Shown in pieces: positions 1-10,697 of a stretch of 64,000 bases of DNA (its first letter is position 1; each line of letters opens with the position of its first letter). The notes beneath the pieces are model-generated. The model ran no database searches. It saw nothing but the letters and a program-made list of their open reading frames with translations, and was not told where the DNA came from. Made by a program: the position numbers and the translations under genes. The DNA comes from Hippasteria phrygiana (taxonomy: Eukaryota; Echinodermata; Asteroidea; Valvatida; Goniasteridae): contig JAZGUH010000197.1 in NCBI GenBank assembly GCA_037893225.1, positions 186,001 to 250,000 of the forward strand. The letters are read 5' to 3'.

Positions 1-293
1 AAGTTGGAGGGTACCATAGCAGCCTAATTAAAGTGGCATTTTAGTATAAAAACAAGAGCAGGTGTGATTCGTCCTTTTTTCCCGTAAAACAAATCTGGAG
101 ACAGGTTTCATCTATTAGTTAATCACAGGAGAATGATGATGGTCAGTCAGTGCATTATGGTCAAAACGTCGCGTTAATAGCACCTTCGGTTCTCACATTT
201 CTCTCTTTCAAGAGCATTACTTTACAGTGTATACGTATCCACAACAATTCTAACCCTTTTACTGTTTTTTGTTTACACTCGTTGACTCTTCAG

Positions 294-703
294 GTAACAA
301 ACACCCACCAGTCTTCATTCAGAAGTTTTACGAGGAGTACATCTCCCCCGATGAGCCCACGGAGTATCCCTTCACGTACATCCGGGCAACGGACAAAGAT
401 GAAGAGATTTGTGGCACATCTACAGCGCATTGCCCATGCTCAGAGGTGCTGTACTCATTGGACGACGAAGACGAAGGTGCCAAACCTCCCACATTCGTGA
501 TCGATCCCAGGACGGGTGGGATCAGTGTGGCAGCGGAAGCTAGCCTGGAACCCAACAGAAAGCACAGGCTGAAGGCATACGCTAGGAATGGGGCAGACCA
601 CGTGATGCAAGAGACTGTGCCTATAGTTATTATTGTGAGTGACGTGTATCGCCGAGACAACGAACAAACATTCAAACTTAGAAGACTGCAAGGTGCTTCT
701 GAG
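294..703 (+). CDS. Exon 1 (in window): complete cadherin repeat
   Basis: The acceptor cttcag precedes 294. The first two bases complete a glycine-type codon (phase 1 entry), and the exon ends in phase 0 at gag before gtaagt. The 136 codons read as one cadherin domain: PPVF at the start, the calcium-binding type motif ATDKDEE, a FxIDPRTGGI strand pair, and HRLKAYARNG followed by a VSDV end strand. The known role of such domains is calcium-dependent extracellular adhesion. A tail after the domain (about residues 120-136, ending GASE) links to the first repeat module. The HPPVF entry suggests that more cadherin repeats may lie upstream. Confidence 0.88.
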
Positions 704-2972
704 GTAAGTGGTTGATTATATTGTAACGTCTCTTTGGGAGTTGTTATCTAGAAATGAAACATGAAGTCGGATGTAGACTTACACACAAATACATGTACAT
801 ACCAGCTGTTTTATTCAGAATTCTTTACATCTCTGAGTAATTTACATCTCAAGAGAGGGCGTACTTTAATGACCATGGCCGTGGACGAACGGGACATGTC
901 GATGTTAGTAGCAAATGACATTGACACTTTGCGGTCATTTCAGTATTGTGTGTATGTGAGCGCATAACAACTGTACGGACAACTGTGCTGTTGACCTCAT
1001 ATGGAATTACTGTCTATATATGCATGGCTTACATGTATACATGGCTAGTATAATACCAGGCTCATGACAGAGCATGGGAGAGACCTTTCCCATGCCTCGC
1101 AAGGGCGAGAATGATTGTCTGAGACCTCGATTTTAATTATTAGAAATAAAGAGGGGTGTGAGCGGGGCTGTGGCAGGGTCTTATCCAATGGGAGCATCAG
1201 ATTCACTACGTTATAATGTAGTTGGTTTTCAGGTTACACTCGCTGAGTGTTTCGGGCACTAGGGACGAGTGTAGGGGAAAATGGCTAAGTTAAACTAGGG
1301 CAAAGGGTATGCACTTGCAACGTGGCAATGAGGGCTGTATGCATAGTGGGCAGTGCATAATAGGTGTATGCTGAAATGTGGGGACTAAGTGTACAATGTA
1401 CAAACTGTAGATCGCTGCATGCGTTCAGTATGCTTAGTATACCGGAAGATTGGACACTCCGCTGAAAAAAGTGAAACAGGAAGTAGTTGTATGTGGAAGG
1501 GCGTCCTCATGTTTCTGGTAGGTAAAACTTGCGACCAATCGAAGTGTTCCCTGTACATTTTTCACAATTTCACTAAATTAATTGCACTAAATGACACCTC
1601 CAACAAACTTTGACAAAGATTGGTCTGAACAGTACATACTTAATGTTTATTAACGTTATTTAATCATTTTATTAATTCTGATATTCAAATGTGGAGACCC
1701 ACATTTTGCAAAAGTCATTAAAAACAAATATTATGGCACAAAACAAAATTATTTCTTAGAGAAATTGATAACTAAAAAGTGTTTAAAAATAAAAAATAAA
1801 AAACATTTACTATTTACTATATTATTTATTGATTGTAATTTTATTCATCTTCAATGATATATTAAAAAAACAGATTTTGTTTCAGTCAAAATCATATTAC
1901 TGCGTGTCTTACTTTGTTACTGACTGTCTGAAGTAGCTTGTTATGAGTATTACTAGTGAAACGACTTAACAGGGGAACACTTTTCGAGTTGAGCAAAGTT
2001 TGATCTTATTTGTTTTTCAGATGCTTCATTAAGCCAAGTTCATTAAATCGTTCAAGACCAACATGACTGTTACTACAAAACAACTCGATTATGGATACTT
2101 CCCCTGACAACAAAGATGTTTTTTTTTTCTTTTTATACATTAAAACAAATATTTTCCACCGATAAGGAATGCATAAAATCTGCCAACTTAAAACCAATAT
2201 CTCAACGTTTCAATCTGGTTTTCATCGCCATAATGGAGGTACCTCCGTGATATAATTTATTTATTTACTTATTCCTTTATTTGTCTCTTCATTTCTTTAT
2301 TTTGTCATCTTTTAAAAGTTTTAAAATGCTGTACTTCTTGTGTGGATTGACTGTAGCAGCACGCACGCCTTTACCTACCCAATGCTAGGGGCGCCCTTCC
2401 CCACGGTAGACAAATAATGACATCATAGTGTTTCTTTCGGGCGCTGTACAAAAAGATACCCAGTGTCCGATCTTCTACTTTATAACACCTCACCCACAGA
2501 TTCTGTGTCTCGATTGGCCGAGAGCGAGTCACATATATGACATTCGCTATTTCTGCTATTTTGGCCAAAATATAGCAACCAAAGTACTATACGCATAGCA
2601 CGCTGCATTGTGTGCAAAATGCATATGAGTGTATGTGCGCGTTGCGCATCACACGTATACGTGGCAGTAGGCCGTTCAGTCAAGTCTATCCCGTCCCTCT
2701 CAAGACCTCTTAAATTCTCAACAAGTCCCCAATATGAACTCCATGTTGCCGCCCCGTTTTTTCCTTGGTCGTGATACGAACGGCATGCCAGGACTTGCCA
2801 GGGCATTATAGATCTCCACAACATTTGTTTTTGTATTCTCGCAAAATCTGTCTACAATGCAGGACAGCACTATTGGTCACAAACTTAGACAATTAAGCAA
2901 GCTATAAATTCGCATCAGTAGTTTGCACAGGGATGTTACATGGTTTCTGAATGTATTCTCCCTGCATACTAG
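704..2972. other. Intron 1, mostly unassigned AT-rich DNA
   Basis: No coding potential was supported here. The stretch 1630-1960 is very AT-rich. A dispersed repeat at 2483-2680 also occurs near 58.3 kb. The rest shows no recognisable element ends. The acceptor of exon 2 is a rather weak tract ending ctgcatactag at 2972. Confidence 0.5.
2483..2680 (+). repeat. Dispersed repeat D, copy 1
   Basis: The segment from aacacctcac through the gagagcgagtcacat block and the agtactatac block recurs in the same order and orientation at 58320-58515, with substitutions and small indels. Family unknown. The gagagcgagtcacat core and the gcgta-rich end are the best-conserved parts. Confidence 0.65.
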
Positions 2973-3260
2973 ATCACCCCTCTTGACAGCAACAGCACCC
3001 TGGACATCACTTTCCTACCATCTGCGGAGGACACAGCAATAGGGGCTCTGACCGTGGGTTCACGGGTGGACTGCGAGCTGACTATCACCATCCCAGAGTC
3101 CGTGGTCGTGCAGGACATGCACGTGGAGATCTTCACTGAGGATGACAACAACACCCTATCCGTGCTGTGCCTACCCACGGCCAACCCAGGAGCAGAGATC
3201 CAGATCACCGACTCCACCGTGCCGCAGACGTCTTACTACCAGGAGGGCAACCCCTTTCTC
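2973..3260 (+). CDS. Exon 2: N-terminal half of module M1
   Basis: Phase 0 in and phase 0 out, 96 codons. It begins ITPLDSNSTLDITFLP and shows the strand pattern of the repeat (VDCELTITIPESV, then VLCLPTANPG). It ends at GNPFL so that exon 3 continues directly with the FNFGNV signature, as in modules 2, 4 and 6. The donor is taken at ctc|gtaggt. The next possible site, four bases on, would break the phase with exon 3. Confidence 0.82.
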
Positions 3261-4149
3261 GTAGGTGTCACAGTAGCTACATGTAGGATGATCCTACCCT
3301 CATGTTTCTCATATAGGCTAGGAAACTTTTAGTAGTTGAAACGTCGAAACATTTTGAGGACTATAATATTTTGTAAAATGTCAAAACTGGCATTAGCTTA
3401 TAATTAGATTGCTGGTTTTGTTTCAAGTATACATACATGTACATGTATATTTAATTATTTGTAGAGTTCTGGACAGTTTCTTTTCTTCAAGCGCCTCGGA
3501 ATATGTCTACATAGATAGATGGCGCTTTACAAATGCTTGTATTATTATTATTATGTCTAGACCAAACTACAGTGTATGCCAGAAAAACTTAAATTACGAT
3601 CAAAATTCACTTGCCAAGTATGCACACCTCTGGCAAGTGTTTACTTGTATATGAGGGCACATGGATAGAAAAAACGACAATGAAATCATTCCTGTCCTCT
3701 GATTGAAGTCTTTTGTTTAAAACAGTCCTCAGATGTACACATGTGTATTTAATCTATGGGAGAATGTTAAGTAAAGGGACAGTAGAGAAGCCAAAGCCTT
3801 GTTTTCGGCCATTAGGTGATACTGTCATACAGGGTAATGTCCAAACTGAACATTAATCAACACACTACAGATTGTGTATATGTAAATAAATAAATAAATA
3901 AACTACATGTAAATACACAATTTCCAAATGTTCAGAGGGGGACAGAGGGATAAATAGGAGGGGGTAGTTGCAGCTCCCCCCCCCCCCCCCCCAAGCTATC
4001 TGCAAGGCCTACATGTACAATGTACAGTGCATGCTTTAGACAAATGCATGTTGAATGCCATAACAGGGAGTGTGCTTTTCTGTCAACTTTTGCGAAAGAG
4101 CCAGCCATTATTTGCTTGGTTACCTGATTTAACTAAGCAAAATTGTGAC

Positions 4150-4221
4150 CAGAGTTGTAATCGAGTCAGTCACAAGTCAGTCACAAGTCAGTCACAAGTC
4201 AGTCACAAGTCAGTCACAAGA
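4150..4221 (+). repeat. hAT-like TIR fragment with 11-bp minisatellite
   Basis: The fragment begins cagagttgtaatc, matching the terminus of the complete element at 47913-48146. It runs into about five units of an 11-bp repeat (cacaagtcagt), then stops abruptly at the LINE fragment. It is a solo end of the hAT-like family described at 47913. Confidence 0.6.
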
Positions 4222-4634
4222 AAAATATCAAAAAAGTGGAGCAAGTTCAGCGCAGCAGCGCCCGCTACGTCATGGGCAACTACGACCGCACCTGTAGTGT
4301 AACATCAATGCTACACGATCTGCACTGGACTTCACTCAAGTCCAGACGTCTCCAAAGCCGTCTGGGGATGCTTTATAGGATCCGTTTCAACTTGGTAGAC
4401 ATAAATTGGAAATCCTTTCTCACTGAAGCCACATCAAGCACCAGAGGTCACAGTTCACGGTTCCTCGTGCCACATTGCAGAACACAGGTTTATTCCTCAT
4501 CATTCATTCCACAAACTTGCAGAGACTGGAACTCCCTGACGATGGACCCAGCCAGTCCACCCTCCCTCGATGCGTTCAAATCAGCGTTGAGGGATGTCAC
4601 GTACTAGCTTCAAGTTTTCTTCTTCTTCTTTTTT
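4222..4634 (+). mobile_element. 5'-truncated LINE: C-terminal end of reverse transcriptase ORF plus tail
   Basis: An open frame to the stop at 4605-4607 encodes about 125 residues typical of the extreme C-terminus of L2/CR1/jockey-type reverse transcriptase proteins: a QVQRSSARYVMGNY block, LHWTSLKSRRLQSRL, RGHSSRFLVPHCRT and CRDWNSL. The RT palm domain is missing, as expected of 5' truncation. A tcttcttcttttttt tail follows. The same tcttctttttt string reappears at 7703, after the tRNA-like array, so the array sits inside this LINE tail. Confidence 0.82.
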
Positions 4635-4705
4635 TTACGTCACACAATCCACAAGGGAAACTGACTAGGTAAATTTGAATACATTTTCAAAGTGAACAAA
4701 GAAAC

Positions 4706-4778
4706 TGGCACGAGCGGGATTCGAACCTGCGACCTCCGGGTTACCGTACCGGCGCTCTACCAACTGAGCTATCTTGCC
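4706..4778 (-). tRNA. tRNA-like sequence 1, anticodon position GGT (Thr-like), probably pseudo or SINE head
   Basis: The body is 73 nt with a perfect 4-bp D stem, an A box (tagctcagttgg) and a B box (ggttcgaatcc). The acceptor stem has an A5-G68 mismatch, the anticodon stem a U31-C39 mismatch and the T stem an A51-C63 mismatch. Position 33 is C instead of U. The internal Pol III promoter looks intact, but these defects make a working tRNA doubtful. Confidence 0.5.
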
Positions 4779-5018
4779 CTATGTTGGCGGTCTCCCAAAT
4801 TGTCAGTATCTTTGTTCGAGTGGGCGCTAGTCAGAAGTCATAAACCCAGAATGCCGTGTAGCCAGGGATCACACCCAATTTTACGATACAACCTGGGAAG
4901 CGACATTGTGGAGATCACTCAATGAGGATAGGACTTTTTAATTTATAATACGTCACACAATCCACAAGGGAAACTGACTAGGTAAATTTGAATACATTTT
5001 CAAAGTGAACAAAGAAAC

Positions 5019-5091
5019 TGGCACGAGCGGGATTCGAACCTGCGACCTCCGGGTTACCGTACCGGCGCTCTACCAACTGAGCTATCTTGCC
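5019..5091 (-). tRNA. tRNA-like sequence 2 (GGT)
   Basis: Identical in body to copy 1; second unit of the array. Confidence 0.5.
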
Positions 5092-5331
5092 CTATGTTGG
5101 CGGTCTCCCAAATTGTCAGTATCTTTGTTCGAGTGGGCGCTAGTCAGAAGTCATAAACCCAGAATGCCGTGTAGCCAGGGATCACACCCAATTTTACGAT
5201 ACAACCTGGGAAGCGACATTGTGGAGATCACTCAATGAGGATACGACTTTTTAATTTATAATACGTCACACAATCCACAAGGGAAACTGACTAGGTAAAT
5301 TTGAATACATTTTCAAAGTGAACAAAGAAAC

Positions 5332-5404
5332 TGGCACGAGCGGGATTCGAACCTGCGACCTCCGGGTTACCGTACCGGCGCTCTACCAACTGAGCTATCT
5401 TGCC
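5332..5404 (-). tRNA. tRNA-like sequence 3 (GGT)
   Basis: Third unit; same body and same mismatches. Confidence 0.5.
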
Positions 5405-5644
5405 CTATGTTGGCGGTCTCCCAAATTGTCAGTATCTTTGTTCGAGTGGGCGCTAGTCAGAAGTCATAAACCCAGAATGCCGTGTAGCCAGGGATCACAC
5501 CCAATTTTACGATACAACCTGGGAAGCGACATTGTGGAGATCACTCAATGAGGATACGACTTTTTAATTTATAATACATCACACAATCCACAAGGGAAAC
5601 TGACTAGGTAAATTTGAATACATTTTCAAAGTGAACAAAGAAAC

Positions 5645-5717
5645 TGGCACGAGCGGGATTCGAACCTGCGACCTCCGGGTTACCGTACCGGCGCTCTACC
5701 AACTGAGCTATCTTGCC
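5645..5717 (-). tRNA. tRNA-like sequence 4 (GGT)
   Basis: Fourth unit. The upstream flank of this unit has the acatcac variant. Confidence 0.5.
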
Positions 5718-5957
5718 CTATGTTGGCGGTCTCCCAAATTGTCAGTATCTTTGTTCGAGTGGGCGCTAGTCAGAAGTCATAAACCCAGAATGCCGTGTAG
5801 CCAGGGATCACACCCAATTTTACGATACAACCTGGGAAGCGACATTGTGGAGATCACTCAATGAGGATACGACTTTTTAATTTATAATACGTCACACAAT
5901 CCACAAGGGAAACTGACTAGGTAAATTTGAATACATTTTCAAAGTGAACAAAGAAAC

Positions 5958-6030
5958 TGGCACGAGCGGGATTCGAACCTGCGACCTCCGGGTTACCGTA
6001 CCGGCGCTCTACCAACTGAGCTATCTTGCC
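5958..6030 (-). tRNA. tRNA-like sequence 5 (GGT)
   Basis: Fifth unit of the direct block. Confidence 0.5.
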
Positions 6031-6270
6031 CTATGTTGGCGGTCTCCCAAATTGTCAGTATCTTTGTTCGAGTGGGCGCTAGTCAGAAGTCATAAACCCA
6101 GAATGCCGTGTAGCCAGGGATCACACCCAATTTTACGATACAACCTGGGAAGCGACATTGTGGAGATCACTCAATGAGGATACGACTTTTTAATTTATAA
6201 TACGTCACACAATCCACAAGGGAAACTGACTAGGTAAATTTGAATACATTTTCAAAGTGAACAAAGAAAC

Positions 6271-6343
6271 TGGCACGAGCGGGATTCGAACCTGCGACCT
6301 CCGGGTTACCGTACCGGCGCTCTACCAACTGAGCTATCTTGCC
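6271..6343 (-). tRNA. tRNA-like sequence 6 (GGT)
   Basis: Sixth unit of the direct block. Confidence 0.5.
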
Positions 6344-6583
6344 CTATGTTGGCGGTCTCCCAAATTGTCAGTATCTTTGTTCGAGTGGGCGCTAGTCAGA
6401 AGTCATAAACCCAGAATGCCGTGTAGCCAGGGATCACACCCAATTTTACGATACAACCTGGGAAGCGACATTGTGGAGATCACTCAATGAGGATACGACT
6501 TTTTAATTTATAATACGTCACACAATCCACAAGGGAAACTGACTAGGTAAATTTGAATACATTTTCAAAGTGAACAAAGAAAC

Positions 6584-6656
6584 TGGCACGAGCGGGATTC
6601 GAACCTGCGACCTCCGGGTTACCGTACCGGCGCTCTACCAACTGAGCTATCTTGCC
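6584..6656 (-). tRNA. tRNA-like sequence 7 (GGT)
   Basis: Last complete copy before the orientation switch at 6903/6904. Confidence 0.5.
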
Positions 6657-6979
6657 CTATGTTGGCGGTCTCCCAAATTGTCAGTATCTTTGTTCGAGTG
6701 GGCGCTAGTCAGAAGTCATAAACCCAGAATGCCGTGTAGCCAGGGATCACACCCAATTTTACGATACAACCTGGGAAGCGACATTGTGGAGATCACTCAA
6801 TGAGGATACGACTTTTTAATTTATAATACGTCACACAATCCACAAGGGAAACTGACTAGGTAAATTTGAATACATTTTCAAAGTGAACAAAGAAACTGGC
6901 ACGGCATTCTGGGTTTATGACTTCTGACTAGCGCCCACTCGAACAAAGATACTGACAATTTGGGAGACCGCCAACATAG

Positions 6980-7052
6980 GGCAAGATAGCTCAGTTGGTA
7001 GAGCGCCGGTACGGTAACCCGGAGGTCGCAGGTTCGAATCCCGCTCGTGCCA
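6980..7052 (+). tRNA. tRNA-like sequence 8 (GGT)
   Basis: First copy in the + orientation; same body as the minus-strand copies. Confidence 0.5.
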
Positions 7053-7292
7053 GTTTCTTTGTTCACTTTGAAAATGTATTCAAATTTACCTAGTCAGTTT
7101 CCCTTGTGGATTGTGTGACGTATTATAAATTAAAAAGTCGTATCCTCATTGAGTGATCTCCACAATGTCGCTTCCCAGGTTGTATCGTAAAATTGGGTGT
7201 GATCCCTGGCTACACGGCATTCTGGGTTTATGACTTCTGACTAGCGCCCACTCGAACAAAGATACTGACAATTTGGGAGACCGCCAACATAG

Positions 7293-7365
7293 GGCAAGAT
7301 AGCTCAGTTGGTAGAGCGCCGGTACGGTAACCCGGAGGTCGCAGGTTCGAATCCCGCTCGTGCCA
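7293..7365 (+). tRNA. tRNA-like sequence 9 (GGT)
   Basis: Second + strand copy, 313 bp from the previous one. Confidence 0.5.
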
Positions 7366-7605
7366 GTTTCTTTGTTCACTTTGAAAATGTATTCAAATTT
7401 ACCTAGTCAGTTTCCCTTGTGGATTGTGTGACGTATTATAAATTAAAAAGTCGTATCCTCATTGAGTGATCTCCACAATGTCGCTTCCCAGGTTGTATCG
7501 TAAAATTGGGTGTGATCCCTGGCTACACGGCATTCTGGGTTTATGACTTCTGACTAGCGCCCACTCGAACAAAGATACTGACAATTTGGGAGACCGCCAA
7601 CATAG

Positions 7606-7678
7606 GGCAAGATAGCTCAGTTGGTAGAGCGCCGGTACGGTAACCCGGAGGTCGCAGGTTCGAATCCCGCTCGTGCCA
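7606..7678 (+). tRNA. tRNA-like sequence 10 (GGT)
   Basis: Third + strand copy. It is followed within 25 bases by the T-rich tract, which would serve as a Pol III stop. Confidence 0.5.
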
Positions 7679-7898
7679 GTTTCTTTGTTCACTTTGAAAA
7701 TGTCTTCTTTTTTTTAATTTTTTTTTAAATTTTTTTATTTTTTTTATTTTTTAATTTTTAACCTGCACTCCATCACTATACATAGTTCATATTAGTACAA
7801 TGAGTCAAGTGCATTCATTGTTCTTGGAGCACGCCCCCCACCTGCAGTGCGTTGTTCTTCTCATCGTAGAAGTTTGCACTTTTTGGAAAGGAAAGGAA

Positions 7899-8278
7899 GT
7901 CAGTCACAAGTCAATCACAAGTCAATCACAAGTCAATCACAAGTCAATCACAAGTCAATCACAAGTCAATCACAAGTCAATCACAAGTCAATCACAAGTC
8001 AATCACAAGTCAATCACAAGTCAATCACAAGTCAATCACAAGTCAATCACAAGTCAATCACAAGTCAATCACAAATCAGATCAAAAGACAGATCACAAGT
8101 CAATCACAAGTCGGCTCACAAGTTACATTTTTGTACATGGGATGAACAATGGCAAAGGAATGCTTTTGTTACATGGGCTTGTATATATTGTGTTTGAATA
8201 GCTTGTTATTTACATAGCTTGAGACCAGAATTATGAAGTGACTTGTGATGTGACTTTTGATGACTCGATTACAAGCCT
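7899..8278 (+). mobile_element. hAT-like MITE, 5' end replaced by 11-bp minisatellite expansion
   Basis: About 17 near-perfect units of an 11-bp repeat (acaagtcaatc) run from 7899 to about 8080. A unique core (tacatgggatgaacaatg, gaatgcttttgttac, cttgagaccagaatt) follows, then a closing ttgatgactcgattacaag end. The core matches the complete element at 47913-48146 in the same order. The left terminus is not visible and the right one is worn. Confidence 0.72.
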
Positions 8279-8284
8279 GCCTGT

Positions 8285-8360
8285 GACCTGGATCCGAACC
8301 CCTCCTAGCCAACATGTGAATTGGATTTTCAGTCCCTGCCTGATTCCAATGGTTGGGTAA
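8285..8360 (+). repeat. Worn tRNA-Glu-type SINE fragment
   Basis: The sequence acatgtgaattggattttcagtccctgcctgattcc matches the tail of the better copies at 57995 and 59790. The tRNA head is barely recognisable (ggatccgaaccc). Confidence 0.6.
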
Positions 8361-8433
8361 AAAATGTAATAATGGTTTATCCAGCCCATTGGCATGTCGC
8401 ACTACCAAATTAGTTTTTTTTCAAACCCTGCAG

Positions 8434-8652
8434 CTGGATACCACTATCTTCAACTTTGGCAACGTGACCAATCTGAACAGCTCGACCAATGCCCAGGATT
8501 CCAAGATCCTGATCGAATTCTCCATCACACTGAAGGAGGATTTTGCCCTGGTTGGTGATGACAGGTACTGGGTCAGTGCAGGCGTGGAGTACAATGGGGA
8601 AACTAAGCTGTGGGTCGGGCAGATCGGGTTTCTGATCGACCAGGTGCCTCAG
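8434..8652 (+). CDS. Exon 3: C-terminal half of module M1
   Basis: Acceptor ccctgcag; phase 0 to phase 0; 73 codons. It opens with LDTTIFNFGNVTN, the best early example of the FGx[IV]xN signature, then DSKILIEFSITL and a YWVSAGVEYNGETKLW hairpin. It ends at VPQ before gtaagc. In other modules this half begins with the same signature and a D/N-x-I-x-[IV] strand, which supports the repeat assignment. Confidence 0.88.
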
Positions 8653-8766
8653 GTAAGCTAGTCCCCATGATGACATCATGCATTTTTCGCAAGGGTTCAT
8701 TGTGTTGTGAAACCCATGGGTGTGATTTTCTATTCAGTGGAAAGGGAGATTAGGTAAAAATGAAAT

Positions 8767-9111
8767 AGTTGTGTTGCCCTCCGCAACCGAACCGAAAAGT
8801 CACAAAAGTCGGGGCGCATTTTTGTTGGTACTTTTTATTTTTAAAGGAATTTTCAAAATCTCACCTTTTGGCTTTTAATGCACAAAATACACAGGTTTTA
8901 AGTTAAAATCATTGTCGTTAAATACAGCTACGACGGCACAATCGTGCATTTCGCCATCTCACTTTTAAATAAGCTTACTTTTTGCCTCCCGACTTCTGAG
9001 TTAATACACAATGTATTATGTTTTCATGGATGGTTAAAAAAAAAAAAAAAAAAAAAAAATTGACGGACCACACCTCCCTCCAGATTTTTCCCTGTTTAAG
9101 GGCAACACAAT
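8767..9111 (+). mobile_element. Short TIR MITE, copy 1
   Basis: It begins agttgtgttgccctccgcaa and ends aagggcaacacaat, so both ends carry a short inverted gtgttgccc motif. Inside are a segment with aaaagtcacaaaagtcggg and an A tract (9036-9059). The reverse-oriented copy is at 49466-49728. Superfamily unknown. Confidence 0.7.
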
Positions 9112-9417
9112 TTTTTTTTGCCTTATGGTGATGGTTTTTGACAAATGGTGCCCCAAATCATGCTAGTGTGACTCCTGGGTAAACCCCATTGTGATTCTGG
9201 GCCCTGGATGTAATTTTTGACCCACATTGTTAAAAATTTAATCCTCTTTTTCATCTTGAATAAAAAATTGCAAAAAAACGTGGCTCTTTGAGGGTTAATA
9301 TGGAGTTTGATATAGATTTGCGATTTATTTTCAAGTAAAATTCAACCGAAATCTTGGATTCAAGAAATACAAAGTGATAATGATACATTGAAAACTAATT
9401 CAGCTTGCCTCTCTCAG

Positions 9418-9541
9418 TATGATTCAGATACAAACGTCACGATTGAAGGTCCCAAGGAATTGTACAAAGGTGAAGTGCAGGTGTTCAATGTGGATCTGAA
9501 TGTTTACAGGAGCGTAGCTAATCTCACTGTGGAAGCAGCAG
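9418..9541 (+). CDS. Exon 4: first part of module M2
   Basis: Acceptor ctctcag; enters in phase 0 and leaves in phase 1 after cag|gtacaa. It encodes YDSDTNVTIEGPKELYKG, then a VQVFNVDLNVYRSVANLTV strand pair. KG stands where other modules have PG[ES]. The short length shows that the N-terminal half of M2 is split over two exons. Confidence 0.82.
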
Positions 9542-9914
9542 GTACAATGATCCTATTTATCTCTAATGGTTGTTTCATCAGTCAAACCATTTCTGCTGGG
9601 AAACTGACTTGTGGTTTAGCATAGTCAAACATATTTTACAATCAATTTTCACCCAACATATAGAAGGGTCACACGAAATTGAATTTTAAATCCAATGAAA
9701 TGTGTTGCTCTACATATTTGTGACCTGGCAGAACAAAACGAGTAGAAAGACATCCTATAGCTTTCTGAGTTGCAAGCACAAACAACCATTTTCACAGAAA
9801 AGTCAATTTTGGGATTTAACAGCTTTCTATAACTGAAAATCACCTTTCTGTCATATTCCAAAGTGTTAAAACTGAATTCGATCTCAAAATATTTTTGGGG
9901 TGATTCCTTATTAA

Positions 9915-10126
9915 CCTTTTGCGTACGGAAGACGCCATGTGGCTAAAAAAAAGAAAGTGCCACTAGGCCGGATGACGCCATTTGCCGCTGTTTGTGCAGT
10001 TTCAATCATTGTTGGATTATTGTTTATGTTACGCTTGACTGCACAAACACATTGTGGCCGTTTCGCTTGGCTGCCAGAACCGCCGCGACACCCCGACGTC
10101 TCCCGTAAAAACCTGTACTCAAGGGG
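9915..10126 (+). mobile_element. TTAA-flanked MITE, copy 1
   Basis: A TTAA (9911-9914) precedes ccttttgcgtacgg, and the other end is actcaagggg with the right TTAA mutated. The internal signatures (gccggatgacgcc, ttattgtttatgttacgctt, gactgcacaaac) recur in the copies near 11.1, 14.2, 31.4 and 48.2 kb. TTAA duplication and short CCCCTTGA ends fit piggyBac-type or Kolobok-type mobilisation. Confidence 0.72.
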
Positions 10127-10697
10127 TACTCTGGTAATAAAATGTGCACAGGTTACAAGACTTTGACAATTCCAAAATGTTACAGCGGGGCCCAAGAATG
10201 AGCTACAGCAACACACAATATATCCAAATAAAGCCTATTGCATGTATCTTCAGGAAAAAAACACTCAATTTTCAACTTTTGTTGCTTTCCACCTGTTTCG
10301 TGGTGCCAGGTCACTTTTTTAGCATCATGTCAATATGTGCTCTATTATTGATTGCAAAAGTAATGCGAAGACTCATCTTTTTCCCAAACGGTAATCTGAG
10401 TTATTATTTCTTTTTTCGCTTATGCTATTTTCTGTACAACCTCATCCCCATGACTCAATTAGTGTGTGTTTTCACATTACAGTCCCACAGGGCGTGTGTA
10501 ATTTGAATTGTTGCATATGGCGGCAAACATTGTCCCTTTGAAGTCACCCTGTTTGAACTCCTGTCATGTCATTCCTCCTTGATTCAGTAAACACTACTCT
10601 TTGTACCTCCAAAATTGGCATCGTATACAGAGCCCTCATACCCTAAAAAAGAAGACCTAAATGTTCCTTTTTCTTGTAACTTTTTCCCCGCTCGTAG

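Larger units (their letters stand above)
4635..6903 (-). repeat. tRNA-like tandem array, direct block (seven full 313-bp units plus a partial eighth)
   Basis: Units repeat at exactly 313 bp and are almost identical; a few single-base changes are visible, such as aggatag/aggatac and acgtcac/acatcac. Each unit carries one 73-nt tRNA-like sequence on the minus strand (starts 4706, 5019, 5332, 5645, 5958, 6271, 6584) plus about 240 bp of unrelated flank. The eighth unit is cut inside the tRNA acceptor at 6903, where orientation flips. Solo diverged copies of the same family occur at 11.6, 14.5, 47.1 and 58.6 kb, so the unit is a SINE-like family that has been locally amplified. Confidence 0.92.
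6904..7702 (+). repeat. tRNA-like array, inverted block (three tRNA-like copies)
   Basis: After the breakpoint the same 313-bp unit continues in the opposite orientation: one shortened unit and two full ones. The block ends at 7702 in the same aaaatg flank that borders the first unit. Together with the direct block it forms a large head-to-head inverted repeat. Confidence 0.92.
3261..8433. other. Intron 2, filled with a LINE tail, a tRNA-like array and minisatellite
   Basis: Main contents are annotated separately: LINE fragment 4222-4634, tRNA-like tandem array 4635-7702, T-rich tract 7703-7760 and the 11-bp minisatellite from 7899. The part 3261-4149 shows only unassigned DNA with a short ATT run (3540-3553), a TAAA run (3884-3901) and a C tract (3977-3992). 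Confidence 0.6.

Noticed and set aside
3261..3332. Extension of exon 2 past 3260 to the frame end
   Set aside because: Phase agreement with exon 3 and the module pattern require the donor at 3261; the extra residues do not resemble the repeat.
4692..7692. Repeated 77-residue open frame beginning MNKETGTSG in every array unit
   Set aside because: It is the reading of the tRNA-like sequence and flank. The same frame appears in both orientations only because the DNA unit does, and it has no protein features.
7800..8201. Repetitive 133-residue frame (HKSITSQSQVN units)
   Set aside because: Translation of the 11-bp minisatellite; 11-bp units stay open in several frames by chance.
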